Positions 16,591 through 23,945 of a stretch of 62,689 nt of DNA are shown here, piece after piece. Below the pieces are notes generated by a model, which worked only from the letters and a program-made list of their open reading frames with translations, did no database searches and was not told the DNA's origin. The stretch covers positions 1-62,689 of the forward strand of contig JAJDDW010000070.1 of the NCBI GenBank assembly GCA_029260115.1. The letters run 5' to 3'. The stretch is from Phycisphaerae bacterium. GTDB taxonomy: Bacteria > Planctomycetota > Phycisphaerae > UBA1845. Every line of letters starts with the position of its first letter. Position 1 is the first letter of the stretch. The translations under genes were made by a program, and so were the position numbers.

Positions 16591-17499
16591 TTAAGTCTGG
16601 CACTGATTGCGAAGTCGTAGCCACTGGCTACTGTGCAGCGGTTTTTTTAGTACATTGGCGATGACGTCGGCAGCGTCGATGACGCGACTAAGATTTACGC
16701 CCGTCTGGATGTCCATTTGATCGAGCATGTAAACTAAATCTTCTGTGGCTACATTTCCTGAAGCGCCAGGTGCGTAGGGACATCCGCCAAGACCTCCGGC
16801 TGAGGCGTCGTAGGTGGTGACGCCGAGTTGTAGGCCTGCATAAACATTGGCTAACGCGCATCCGTAGGTGTCGTGAAAATGAAGGGCGATTTTTTCTATG
16901 GGGATAGTGTCGAGCAGATGGCCCACGGTTCGCATCACGTCGGTGGGGACCGCTGCGCCGATGGTGTCGCTGATCGCAACTTCATCAACGCCAATATCAA
17001 GAAGCTGCTGAGAAACTTCACGCACACGCTGCTGGCGGATTGGCCCTTCGAAGGGGCATACGAAAGAGGTTGATACGTAGCCTCTGGCTGTTGCGCCGGC
17101 TGACATTGCACGTTTTATAAGGGGGGTGAAGGCTGCGATGGATTCTTCAACGCTCATGTTGATATTGTTTTTGGTGAAGGTGTCTGAGGCCGCGGTGAAG
17201 AAGGCTACGCGTTTAATCCCATTTTCCAAGGCGCGATTTAAGCCTCGCTCGTTAGGGACGAGTGCCGAAAAGGTGACATCTGGAAGTTGCGGGAGCTGGC
17301 TGGCTAAATCGGCGGCGTCGGCTAATTGGGGGATAGCTTTGGGATTTACGAACGAGGTGGCTTCAATGTGCGTTAAGCCTGCGTCGATGAGCTTGGCGAT
17401 AAAGGCTAGCTTCGTTTCGGTGGCGATGGGCATGGATTCGTTTTGTAATCCGTCGCGCGGGCCGACTTCTACGACCGTGACCTGGCTAGGCAGATTCAT
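16591..17499 (-). CDS. mvaB: Hydroxymethylglutaryl-CoA lyase
   Basis: About 302 residues. It cleaves 3-hydroxy-3-methylglutaryl-CoA to acetyl-CoA and acetoacetate, the last step of leucine degradation. The fold is a TIM barrel of the HMGL/DRE family: VEVGPRDGLQNE at the N-terminus (Arg and Asp of the metal/substrate site), ATSFVNPKAIPQLAD, HFHDTYGCALAN (metal His pair) and the diagnostic flexible Cys loop GGLGGCPYAPGASGNVATED. I prefer the ATG at 17499, with AGGA about eight bases upstream; the ATG at 17508 abuts that site. Either start overlaps the biotin-carrier gene, so translation is coupled. Confidence 0.95.
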   Translation of the reverse strand: MNLPSQVTVVEVGPRDGLQNESMPIATETKLAFIAKLIDAGLTHIEATSFVNPKAIPQLADAADLASQLPQLPDVTFSALVPNERGLNRALENGIKRVAFFTAASDTFTKNNINMSVEESIAAFTPLIKRAMSAGATARGYVSTSFVCPFEGPIRQQRVREVSQQLLDIGVDEVAISDTIGAAVPTDVMRTVGHLLDTIPIEKIALHFHDTYGCALANVYAGLQLGVTTYDASAGGLGGCPYAPGASGNVATEDLVYMLDQMDIQTGVNLSRVIDAADVIANVLKKPLHSSQWLRLRNQCQT

Positions 17500-18025
17500 G
17501 ACTGTCATCCTGAGGTGTTAGCGTAGCTAGAACGTCTCCCATGCTGACCATGTCGCCAGCTTGGCATGTGATGGTGGCGATCGTTGCTTTTCTGGGCGAC
17601 GTCAGAGACATCTCCATTTTCATCGATTCCATAATAATAATAGATTGATCGGCCTCGATGGCATCTCCGGGCTGTGCGTTGATTTTCAAAATGGTGCCGG
17701 GCATGGCCGCTTTGATCTCGTTACCCGATTGCTGCTGGGCGACGGCGCTACCGCGCTGCGCGGTTTGGTCAATGACTTCGAGCTTGTGTATCTGCCCATC
17801 GATCCACACAGCTAATTCGTTGTCTTGCTTGACGGTGTAGAAGGGGATCGTTTTACCGTGTAAATGAATGCATCCTTTGCCGTTACCCTCGGCATCAATG
17901 CGCACTTCGTGTCGAGCGTCTCCGCATTGGAATTCGTATAGGCCATTGTCGGAGGCGTCGTCTTGTGCCAAGGTGATGTCAAGGGCAGTGTCGCGGTGCG
18001 TAGGTTTTAGTGTGACACGTATCAT
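17486..18025 (-). CDS. Biotin carboxyl carrier protein of the MCC-type carboxylase (detached domain)
   Basis: A 179-residue protein. Residues about 105-172 are a biotinyl domain with ESMKMEM; Lys136 is the predicted biotinylation site. The N-terminal 90 residues are beta-rich and resemble the BT linker that lies between biotin carboxylase and carrier in fused methylcrotonyl/propionyl-CoA carboxylase alpha subunits. Here the carrier is a separate gene. The start at 18025 (MIRVTLKPTH) is preferred because the frame further upstream reads through a REP-like palindrome and has no domain match. The biotin carboxylase gene ends 118 bases upstream, and HMG-CoA lyase overlaps the 3' end. Confidence 0.85.
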   Translation of the reverse strand: MIRVTLKPTHRDTALDITLAQDDASDNGLYEFQCGDARHEVRIDAEGNGKGCIHLHGKTIPFYTVKQDNELAVWIDGQIHKLEVIDQTAQRGSAVAQQQSGNEIKAAMPGTILKINAQPGDAIEADQSIIIMESMKMEMSLTSPRKATIATITCQAGDMVSMGDVLATLTPQDDSHESA

Positions 18026-18079
18026 GAGTGGGGATTTCGCTCTAAAGGAAACGCCTTGCGGACGACATATATAGTTTGA

Positions 18080-18110
18080 GCGTCCGTGCGGGCTGAATCC
18101 CGCGGCTCGT
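18080..18110 (-). repeat. REP-like palindrome between biotin carboxylase and carrier genes
   Basis: Plus-strand core GTCCGTGCGGGCTGAATCCC followed by GCGGCTCG. It matches two further copies at 22121 and 22244. GCGGGCTGAATCCCGC folds into a hairpin. It sits in the 118-base gap where a fused MCC alpha subunit would have continuous coding sequence. Confidence 0.75.
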
Positions 18111-18143
18111 TTGGAAGAAAGAATGGATGAAAGAAAAGATGCA

Positions 18144-19637
18144 CTAGAACGCCCTCCATGATCCGCCGGATAGCCAAGGGCTGTTTGATTCGGCATTTTG
18201 CGAACCCGATACGTTTGTCACTTGGTGTGATGATTGCTTGCTGCAATAAGCGGCGGCTATTAATACCGCGTCTGGGGTGTCATCATCTGATGGCGGGCTT
18301 ACCTCATGCTCATCGAGAAAATGCGTATGTAGATCACCTTTTATGAAAGCGGGGTGCTCGATGACGTGGCGTAAGAATTCAATATTCGTCGTTACGCCCA
18401 TAATGACGAAATGGCGTAGCGCCCAGGTCATTCTTCGTAGCGACTCCTCGCGGGTCGCGCCCCAGACAATGAGCTTGGCTAGCATGGGGTCGTAATGAAC
18501 CGTGACCTCTGACCCGGTTGAAACACCGCTATCGACGCGGATATATGGTGCGGCGGGGGGGACGTAATGAATAATGGTTCCGGTAGAAGGAAGAAAATTT
18601 CGTTGCGGGTCTTCGGCATAAATGCGAGCTTCCAAGGCATGGCCAGTTTGCTTTAGAGAGTCCTGGTTGAATGGTAAGGGCTGACCGTCGGCGACTAGTA
18701 GCTGAGCCTGGACCAAGTCTTGCTGCGTGATGAATTCGGTGACGGGATGCTCGACCTGCAAACGCGTGTTGACTTCTAAGAAGTAAAATTGACCCGCTTG
18801 ATCGAGAATAAATTCAACCGTTCCCGCATTCGTATAGCCAATGGCCTTCGCTGCTTGGACGGCTGCCTCACCCATTTGTTGTCGCAGCTTTGGCGTGAGC
18901 GCAGTGGACGGAGACTCCTCGATGATTTTTTGATGGCGGCGTTGTATCGAGCATTCGCGTTCAAAAAGATGCACGACATGCCCGTGCGTATCCCCGAAAA
19001 TCTGAATCTCTACGTGTCGGGGTTTGTCGATATACTTTTCGATAAAGACGCGGTCATCACCAAAGGCGGACTTGGCTTCGCGCTGCGCCGCAGCCATCGC
19101 GTCTGCAAGATCGGTTTCGGATGCGACCAATCGCATACCTTTGCCGCCGCCACCAGCAGCTGCTTTGACCAGCACGGGGTAGCCAATCTTCGCTACGTCC
19201 TTGCTGATCGATGCCGCATCTTTCACGGAGACAGTTAGTCCGGGTACGACAGGGATGCCCGCGTCTCCCATGACTTTTTTAGCGATGAGTTTATCTCCCA
19301 TATTGGTGATGACGTCTGCACTGGGGCCGATGAATGAGATGCCGTCGTCTTGGCACATTTTGGCGAACGTCGCATTTTCCGAGAGAAAGCCATAACCTGG
19401 ATGAATTGCGTCGATGTTATGAGTCTTGGCTATGTCGATGATTTTGTCGCTGCGCAGATAAGTATCCGCAGCGGACATGCCGTCTAGCAGATAGGCTTCG
19501 TCCGCCTGTCGAACGTGCATGGCGTTACGGTCGGGCTGGGCGTAGACGCTCACGGCAGTGATGCCCATTTGTTGCAGTGTCTGCGTAACGCGAACGGCGA
19601 TTTCACCGCGATTAGCTATGAGTACTCTACGAAACAT
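18144..19637 (-). CDS. Methylcrotonyl/acyl-CoA carboxylase, biotin carboxylase subunit
   Basis: 497 residues. It carboxylates biotin using ATP and bicarbonate. N-terminal MFRRVLIANRGEIAVRV, the ATP-grasp glycine loop AAGGGGKGMRLV, the metal-binding EVNTRLQVEHPVTE and the C-terminal ARIYAEDPQRNFLPSTG are all present. After the carboxylase core the protein continues about 45 residues into SPWLSGGSWRAF, which resembles the SPW...GWR sequence that leads into the BT domain of fused MCC alpha subunits, and then stops. So the protein looks like the front part of an ancestral fused subunit, with the carrier now encoded separately. Operon context (hydratase, MCC-beta, HMG-CoA lyase) points to 3-methylcrotonyl-CoA as substrate. 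Confidence 0.93.
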   Translation of the reverse strand: MFRRVLIANRGEIAVRVTQTLQQMGITAVSVYAQPDRNAMHVRQADEAYLLDGMSAADTYLRSDKIIDIAKTHNIDAIHPGYGFLSENATFAKMCQDDGISFIGPSADVITNMGDKLIAKKVMGDAGIPVVPGLTVSVKDAASISKDVAKIGYPVLVKAAAGGGGKGMRLVASETDLADAMAAAQREAKSAFGDDRVFIEKYIDKPRHVEIQIFGDTHGHVVHLFERECSIQRRHQKIIEESPSTALTPKLRQQMGEAAVQAAKAIGYTNAGTVEFILDQAGQFYFLEVNTRLQVEHPVTEFITQQDLVQAQLLVADGQPLPFNQDSLKQTGHALEARIYAEDPQRNFLPSTGTIIHYVPPAAPYIRVDSGVSTGSEVTVHYDPMLAKLIVWGATREESLRRMTWALRHFVIMGVTTNIEFLRHVIEHPAFIKGDLHTHFLDEHEVSPPSDDDTPDAVLIAAAYCSKQSSHQVTNVSGSQNAESNSPWLSGGSWRAF

Positions 19638-19643
19638 AAGATA

Positions 19644-20432
19644 TTACGATGGGTCTACCCAGTTAGGTTTTCGTTTTTCCAGAAAGGATTTCAATCCGTC
19701 CTGGCCTTCTTCGGATACGCGCTGTGCGGAAATGCGCCGACTGGTTAGTGCCTGCACATTGTCCCACGGGAGGTTCGCGACATCACTCAACGTTCGCTTA
19801 CATAGGGCGAGCGCTGTTGGTCCGTTGCCGATCAACACCTGCGCGATTTCTTGAATCCAAGCGTCCATCCCTGCATCGTCGGCAAAAATTTCCTGGACTA
19901 ATCCAAGTTGCTTGGCGGTTTCTGCGCTGAATCGTTCCGCAGTTAGGCCATATCGCCGCGCTTGTCCTGCGCCAATCTTTTCTATGACGAAAGGTGAAAT
20001 CACTGCGGGTAAGATGCCGAGTTTTACTTCGCTCAAACAGAAAAATGCTTTTTTCACTGCGGCAGCAATATCGCACGCTGCTGCTAGGCCGACGCCGCCA
20101 CCGATACATGCACCGTGGACGCGGGCGATGACGGGTTTGGGGCACTCGCGGATTTTACGTAGCATAAGGGCCATCGCGTTGGCGTCGGTGACGTTTTCTT
20201 CAAATGAATATTCCACCATCCGCTTCATCCAGTTGATGTCTGCGCCCGCACAAAAAGACTTTCCTTCGGAGGCGAGCACGACGACACGCACGTCATCTGA
20301 TTGCCCACAAGCGACGAAAGCTTCGGTCAGTTCTGCGATGACGACTTCGTTGAATGCGTTATGAAGCTCGGGCCGATTGATATTTACCATGGCTATCTTG
20401 CCTTCGATGGATTGGGAAACAAACTGCGACAT
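19644..20432 (-). CDS. Enoyl-CoA hydratase family, probable methylglutaconyl-CoA hydratase
   Basis: 262 residues, crotonase fold. It should hydrate 3-methylglutaconyl-CoA to HMG-CoA. Family features: NINRPELHNAFN, the oxyanion-hole segment SFCAGADINWM, and ACIGGGVGLAAACDIA with the second oxyanion glycine; LSEVKLGILPAVISPFVI supplies the catalytic Glu region. FCAGADINWM is the form usually seen in LiuC-type hydratases, and the gene lies between the two MCC subunits, which fits leucine degradation. It ends six bases before the biotin carboxylase start. Confidence 0.92.
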   Translation of the reverse strand: MSQFVSQSIEGKIAMVNINRPELHNAFNEVVIAELTEAFVACGQSDDVRVVVLASEGKSFCAGADINWMKRMVEYSFEENVTDANAMALMLRKIRECPKPVIARVHGACIGGGVGLAAACDIAAAVKKAFFCLSEVKLGILPAVISPFVIEKIGAGQARRYGLTAERFSAETAKQLGLVQEIFADDAGMDAWIQEIAQVLIGNGPTALALCKRTLSDVANLPWDNVQALTSRRISAQRVSEEGQDGLKSFLEKRKPNWVDPS

Positions 20433-20464
20433 CAGTCAATATACCTTTTCAATAATCTAAAAGC

Positions 20465-22075
20465 CTACATGCGGAACAAGCTGGCTCGCCGCACTGGGAA
20501 CGGGGCGTTCAATGACGCGGCTATTCCCAATCCTAATACCATCCGCGTATCCAATGGGTCGATCACGCCGTCATCCCATAGCCTAGCCGTACTATAATAG
20601 GCGCTTCCTTCGGTCTCGTATTTGTCCAAAGTGGGCTTTTGAAAATCAGCCTCCTCTGCCGGCGTCATCGCTTTGGCACCTTTTGCTGCGAGTTGGTCTT
20701 TTTTGACTGTCAAGAGAACACCGGCCGCTTGCTCACCGCCCATGACGGAGATGCGGGCGTTAGGCCACATCCAAAGTTGTCGAGGTGCATACGCACGGCC
20801 ACACATCCCGTAGTTGCCCGCGCCATAAGAGCCGCCAATGATGACCGTGAACTTGGGTACTGCCGCATTAGACACCGCAGCCACCATTTTGGCTCCGTCT
20901 TTAGCGATTCCGCCGGATTCGTACTTTTGACCAACCATAAAGCCCGTGATGTTTTGCAAGAAGACCAGCGGTACACCGCGCTGGCTACACATTTCAATAA
21001 AGTGTGCCGCTTTGGAGGCACTCTCAGAAAACAATACGCCATTATTGGCTACGATGCCGACTGGGTACCCCCAAATATGAGCAAATCCCGTGACCAGCGT
21101 GGTCCCGTATAAGGCTTTGAATTCGTGAAAACGACTGCCGTCGACTAGCCTGGTGATCACATCACGCACATCGTAAGGCTGGCGAATATCTTTATTGATA
21201 ATCCCGTAAATATCCTCAGCCGGGTACAATGGCTCTTCCAATGGTCGCGTCTCTAAGGGGGCGCGGTAGGGGAGGTTTAAGTGGGCGACGATATTGCGAG
21301 CAATAGCTAGGGCGTCTTCATCGTTAGTGGCATAATGGTCTGTGACACCAGATATTCGACAATGAACATCCGCGCCGCCGAGCGCCTCGGCTGTCACTAC
21401 CTCCCCTGTCGCAGCTTTGACCAGCGGCGGGCCGGCGAGAAAAATGGTTCCCTGCTCTTTGACGATCACCGTTTCGTCGCTCATGGCCGGCACGTAAGCC
21501 CCGCCAGCAGTACAAGAGCCCATGACCACCGCGACCTGCGGAATGCCTTGAGCCGACATCCTAGCTTGGTTGAAAAAGATTCTTCCGAAATGCTCTTTGT
21601 CTGGAAAAACTTCATCTTGAAGCGGAAGATACGCACCGCCGGAGTCTACCAAATAGATGCAGGGTAGATGATTTTCTTCGGCAATTTCTTGTGCCCGAAG
21701 ATGTTTTTTTACCGTCAAGGGAAAATAGGAACCACCTTTTACGGTAGCATCATTGGCTATAATAACACAAGCTCGGCCGTGCACGCGGCCTATGCCGGTA
21801 ACGACGCCTGCGCGGGGGGCGCTTTGGTCGTACATTTCCCACGCGGCGAGCGGGCTGAACTCCAAGAATGGGCTGTTAGAATCGAGAAGCTTTTCGATCC
21901 GCTCGCTCACAAAAAGCTTGCCGCGTTTGGTGTGTTTTTCGACAGATGCTGGTCCACCGCCTTGCTTGATCAGCCCCACGCGCTGCTTCAGTTCCGCGAC
22001 CACCGCCTGCATATGACGCTTATTGTCCTGGAACGATTGGCTTGCGGTATCAACTTGGTTGGGTAGTACATCCAT
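20465..22075 (-). CDS. Methylcrotonyl-CoA carboxylase, carboxyltransferase (beta) subunit
   Basis: About 536 residues. It moves the carboxyl group from biotin to 3-methylcrotonyl-CoA. Two crotonase-like halves are visible: the N-terminal half with [34 protein letters not shown] and [18 protein letters not shown], and the C-terminal half with [34 protein letters not shown] and [15 protein letters not shown]. The residues match MCC-beta better than propionyl-CoA carboxylase. The ATG at 22075 is preferred over a TTG four codons upstream; no clear ribosome-binding site decides. It is first in the operon. Isovaleryl-CoA dehydrogenase, the expected preceding enzyme, is not in this window. Confidence 0.94.
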   Translation of the reverse strand: MDVLPNQVDTASQSFQDNKRHMQAVVAELKQRVGLIKQGGGPASVEKHTKRGKLFVSERIEKLLDSNSPFLEFSPLAAWEMYDQSAPRAGVVTGIGRVHGRACVIIANDATVKGGSYFPLTVKKHLRAQEIAEENHLPCIYLVDSGGAYLPLQDEVFPDKEHFGRIFFNQARMSAQGIPQVAVVMGSCTAGGAYVPAMSDETVIVKEQGTIFLAGPPLVKAATGEVVTAEALGGADVHCRISGVTDHYATNDEDALAIARNIVAHLNLPYRAPLETRPLEEPLYPAEDIYGIINKDIRQPYDVRDVITRLVDGSRFHEFKALYGTTLVTGFAHIWGYPVGIVANNGVLFSESASKAAHFIEMCSQRGVPLVFLQNITGFMVGQKYESGGIAKDGAKMVAAVSNAAVPKFTVIIGGSYGAGNYGMCGRAYAPRQLWMWPNARISVMGGEQAAGVLLTVKKDQLAAKGAKAMTPAEEADFQKPTLDKYETEGSAYYSTARLWDDGVIDPLDTRMVLGLGIAASLNAPFPVRRASLFRM

Positions 22076-22120
22076 CAGGTCGATCAATCATAAAGAGGTC
22101 AATGAATCGTTTTCGTCAAA

Positions 22121-22150
22121 CGAGCCGCAGGCTTCGGCCTGCGCGGACTC
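22121..22150 (+). repeat. REP-like palindrome, plus-oriented copy
   Basis: Reads CGAGCCGCAGGCTTCGGCCT then GCGCGGACTC. CGCAGGC...GCCTGCG forms a hairpin. It is the same family as 18080-18110 and pairs in inverted orientation with the copy at 22244, 93 bases away. Confidence 0.8.
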
Positions 22151-22243
22151 AATAATCAGTTAATACTCTCGACTAAATAGCAACACAATGCGAAAACGGT
22201 CTCGCTTAGACTTTCATAACATTTCTACGCATCGTGCGCATCA

Positions 22244-22271
22244 ACTCCGCGCGGGCTGAACCCCGCAGCTC
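22244..22271 (-). repeat. REP-like palindrome, minus-oriented copy
   Basis: Plus-strand ACTCCGCGCGGGCTGAACCC then CGCAGCTC, the reverse complement of the family consensus. With the copy at 22121 it forms an inverted pair (BIME-like) between sodN and the leucine operon. Confidence 0.8.
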
Positions 22272-22295
22272 ATTTTGATTTACATTTCGCAGCAA

Positions 22296-22778
22296 TTACC
22301 TATAGTGCTTTGCCAACGCGTCAATCGCCGCGGCCAATGCGTCCACATTTCCCATATCAACTGTTTGTTTTGTCTTCATCGCCGCTGACATAACCGCATG
22401 ATGATCCGCGAGTTTCTTGAGATAGCCATCATAGCCATCCGCCCCGGCTGCAACTGGCTTTACTTTTTGTGTCAGAAAATACTGCGATACAACTTCGATA
22501 ATATGTGATGCGTGCTCTTCTTTGGTCATAATCCATCGCGTAGCTTGATTGATGCTGGTCACATCATGGGCACCGCCAAGTTTGTTAATCTGATCGACAG
22601 CCTTGCGAATGGTAGCCGTATCTTCTTTCAGTCGAGTAATCCGAGCTGCGTCGTCGTAAATCCCGCATGGCACCTGGCAGTGGGCAGATGCTTGTGGCGT
22701 AGAAATTGCCCAAACGCCCATCATGGCTAACCCCATGACTCCGACGACTGAACCCAGTGTTGTAGTAAATCGTTTCAT
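22296..22778 (-). CDS. sodN: Nickel superoxide dismutase with secretory signal peptide
   Basis: A 160-residue precursor. The mature N-terminus would be the nickel hook HCQVPCGIYDD (family form HCxxPCGxY), whose His1, Cys2 and Cys6 side chains plus the backbone amine bind nickel. It dismutates superoxide. In front lies a 32-residue signal peptide with a hydrophobic core and an ASA/H signal-peptidase site, so ordinary export would itself create the free N-terminal His. Most known enzymes instead have a short propeptide removed by SodX. The four-helix body follows (THE-like TKEEHASHII, LADHHAVMSAAMK). GGGAG lies nine bases before the ATG at 22778. tRNA-Lys is 50 bases upstream on the same strand. 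No SodX-like gene is in the window. Confidence 0.94.
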   Translation of the reverse strand: MKRFTTTLGSVVGVMGLAMMGVWAISTPQASAHCQVPCGIYDDAARITRLKEDTATIRKAVDQINKLGGAHDVTSINQATRWIMTKEEHASHIIEVVSQYFLTQKVKPVAAGADGYDGYLKKLADHHAVMSAAMKTKQTVDMGNVDALAAAIDALAKHYR

Positions 22779-22827
22779 CGTAATAATCTCCCATCTTAAA
22801 AAAGGCCAATTTCTCAGGTATGCGAAC

Positions 22828-22900
<73 letters not shown>

Positions 22901-22910
22901 CCGTAGGAGC

Positions 22911-22939
22911 ATTGGATCAGCGCGCTAAGACTCCGTCAA
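22911..22939 (-). promoter_or_regulatory. Candidate promoter for tRNA-Lys (and sodN)
   Basis: On the minus strand TTGACG and TCCAAT are separated by 17 bases, placing a start a few bases before the tRNA. The -35 is strong and the -10 matches at four of six positions. Confidence 0.45.
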
Positions 22940-22976
22940 GTCCAATTAGCCACTGCGATAGCTTCTCGGCGCTTGA

Positions 22977-23657
22977 CTATTCCATCGGCTTGAAAAAGCG
23001 GATCAATTCCTTGTGGAAGGTTGCGGCGTCGTCCATGTACAGCGCGTGCCCAGCATTGGGGACCACCACCTTGCGGCCATGCGAGACGGATTTGAGTAAA
23101 AGGTCGGCATGGCTAATGGGTATCAGCGTGTCGTTGGCTCCCCAAATCGCCAACAGCGGCACCATAATACTAGCCATCGCATTTTCGTGCTGTTGGATAC
23201 CAACAGGAGCCACAGCGACAAACCCGCGCAAGCGATCCGAATGGGCTACAACTAATGGCAAAGAGAATCGGCCGCTCAATGACGGCGAGACTAAGATTGG
23301 CCGATCAAGCTGCAGTACGTCGATCAGTTTCCCCAGCCATTCGCCCGGCTTCGTGATTATGGCCGGCGTCTGACCAAAGCCCGGTAGATCAATCGCGATT
23401 ACATAATACCCCTCGTCTGACAAGGCTTGTAGTGTACCTGTTTCGCGCCATGTCCCCGCGTGAAATCGACCGCCATGTAGCAGAAGAATCGGTATACCAG
23501 TCGTCGGGCCTGCTTGTAGATAATGGACCTTACCCGCGTCAACTTCGGTACACTTGGATTCAATGTCGCCAGCTAATGCGAGTGAACCCATCGCCATCGA
23601 CAAGGCAAGCGTATGGGCAAGAATTCGTTTACTTATTGTCTGTTTATTAATCTTCAT
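22977..23657 (-). CDS. Exported alpha/beta hydrolase, ABHD14-like
   Basis: About 226 residues. A signal peptide (KRILAHTLALSMAMGSLALAG) precedes a compact alpha/beta hydrolase fold: LLLHGGRFHAGTW holds the oxyanion region, and IAIDLPGFGQT follows strand 4. The nucleophile elbow is SPSLSGRFSLPLVV rather than GxSxG. IWGANDTLIP carries the acid and PNAGHALYMDD the catalytic His. The SPSLSG elbow and overall length are those of ABHD14/CIB proteins, best known from animals. Substrate unknown. The ATG at 23657 is preferred because it places the signal peptide at the N-terminus; an earlier in-frame start is 14 codons upstream. Confidence 0.82.
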   Translation of the reverse strand: MKINKQTISKRILAHTLALSMAMGSLALAGDIESKCTEVDAGKVHYLQAGPTTGIPILLLHGGRFHAGTWRETGTLQALSDEGYYVIAIDLPGFGQTPAIITKPGEWLGKLIDVLQLDRPILVSPSLSGRFSLPLVVAHSDRLRGFVAVAPVGIQQHENAMASIMVPLLAIWGANDTLIPISHADLLLKSVSHGRKVVVPNAGHALYMDDAATFHKELIRFFKPME

Positions 23658-23731
23658 CAACACGTCTTTACAGGATTTTCCAAAATCGGAATGATACAAA
23701 CGAGCTAAGTCATGTGGCGCATTAGTCCACA

Positions 23732-23763
23732 GGCCTGTCTGCTATTATAATCGCAGACAGGCC
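23732..23763. terminator. Strong inverted repeat, possible terminator of the 23.9-26.1 kb gene
   Basis: GGCCTGTCTGC and GCAGACAGGCC form a perfect 11-bp stem with a 10-base AT-rich loop. It lies about 180 bases beyond the stop of the dockerin-like gene and 75 bases upstream of the hydrolase start. There is no T run on either strand, so termination is uncertain; it may be a processing site or a repeat. Confidence 0.4.
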
Positions 23764-23945
23764 CATTGAGAATCTGTTGGAAATGTAACCATTGGTGCAG
23801 GGTGGCATGGGCAAACTTGTTTCCCGCGTCGTTTTATGTGTGAGACTCTCGGGCAAGCCGATTCGTCCCACGCCACCCATCGACATATCCGAATCTTGCT
23901 TATTGCACCTGCCTGGCCTCGATTATGATCCGGACGAACAAATTT

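Noticed and set aside
18022..18246. Alternative frame bridging biotin carboxylase and carrier
   Set aside because: It runs through the REP-like palindrome, has no domain similarity, and is out of frame with both real genes.
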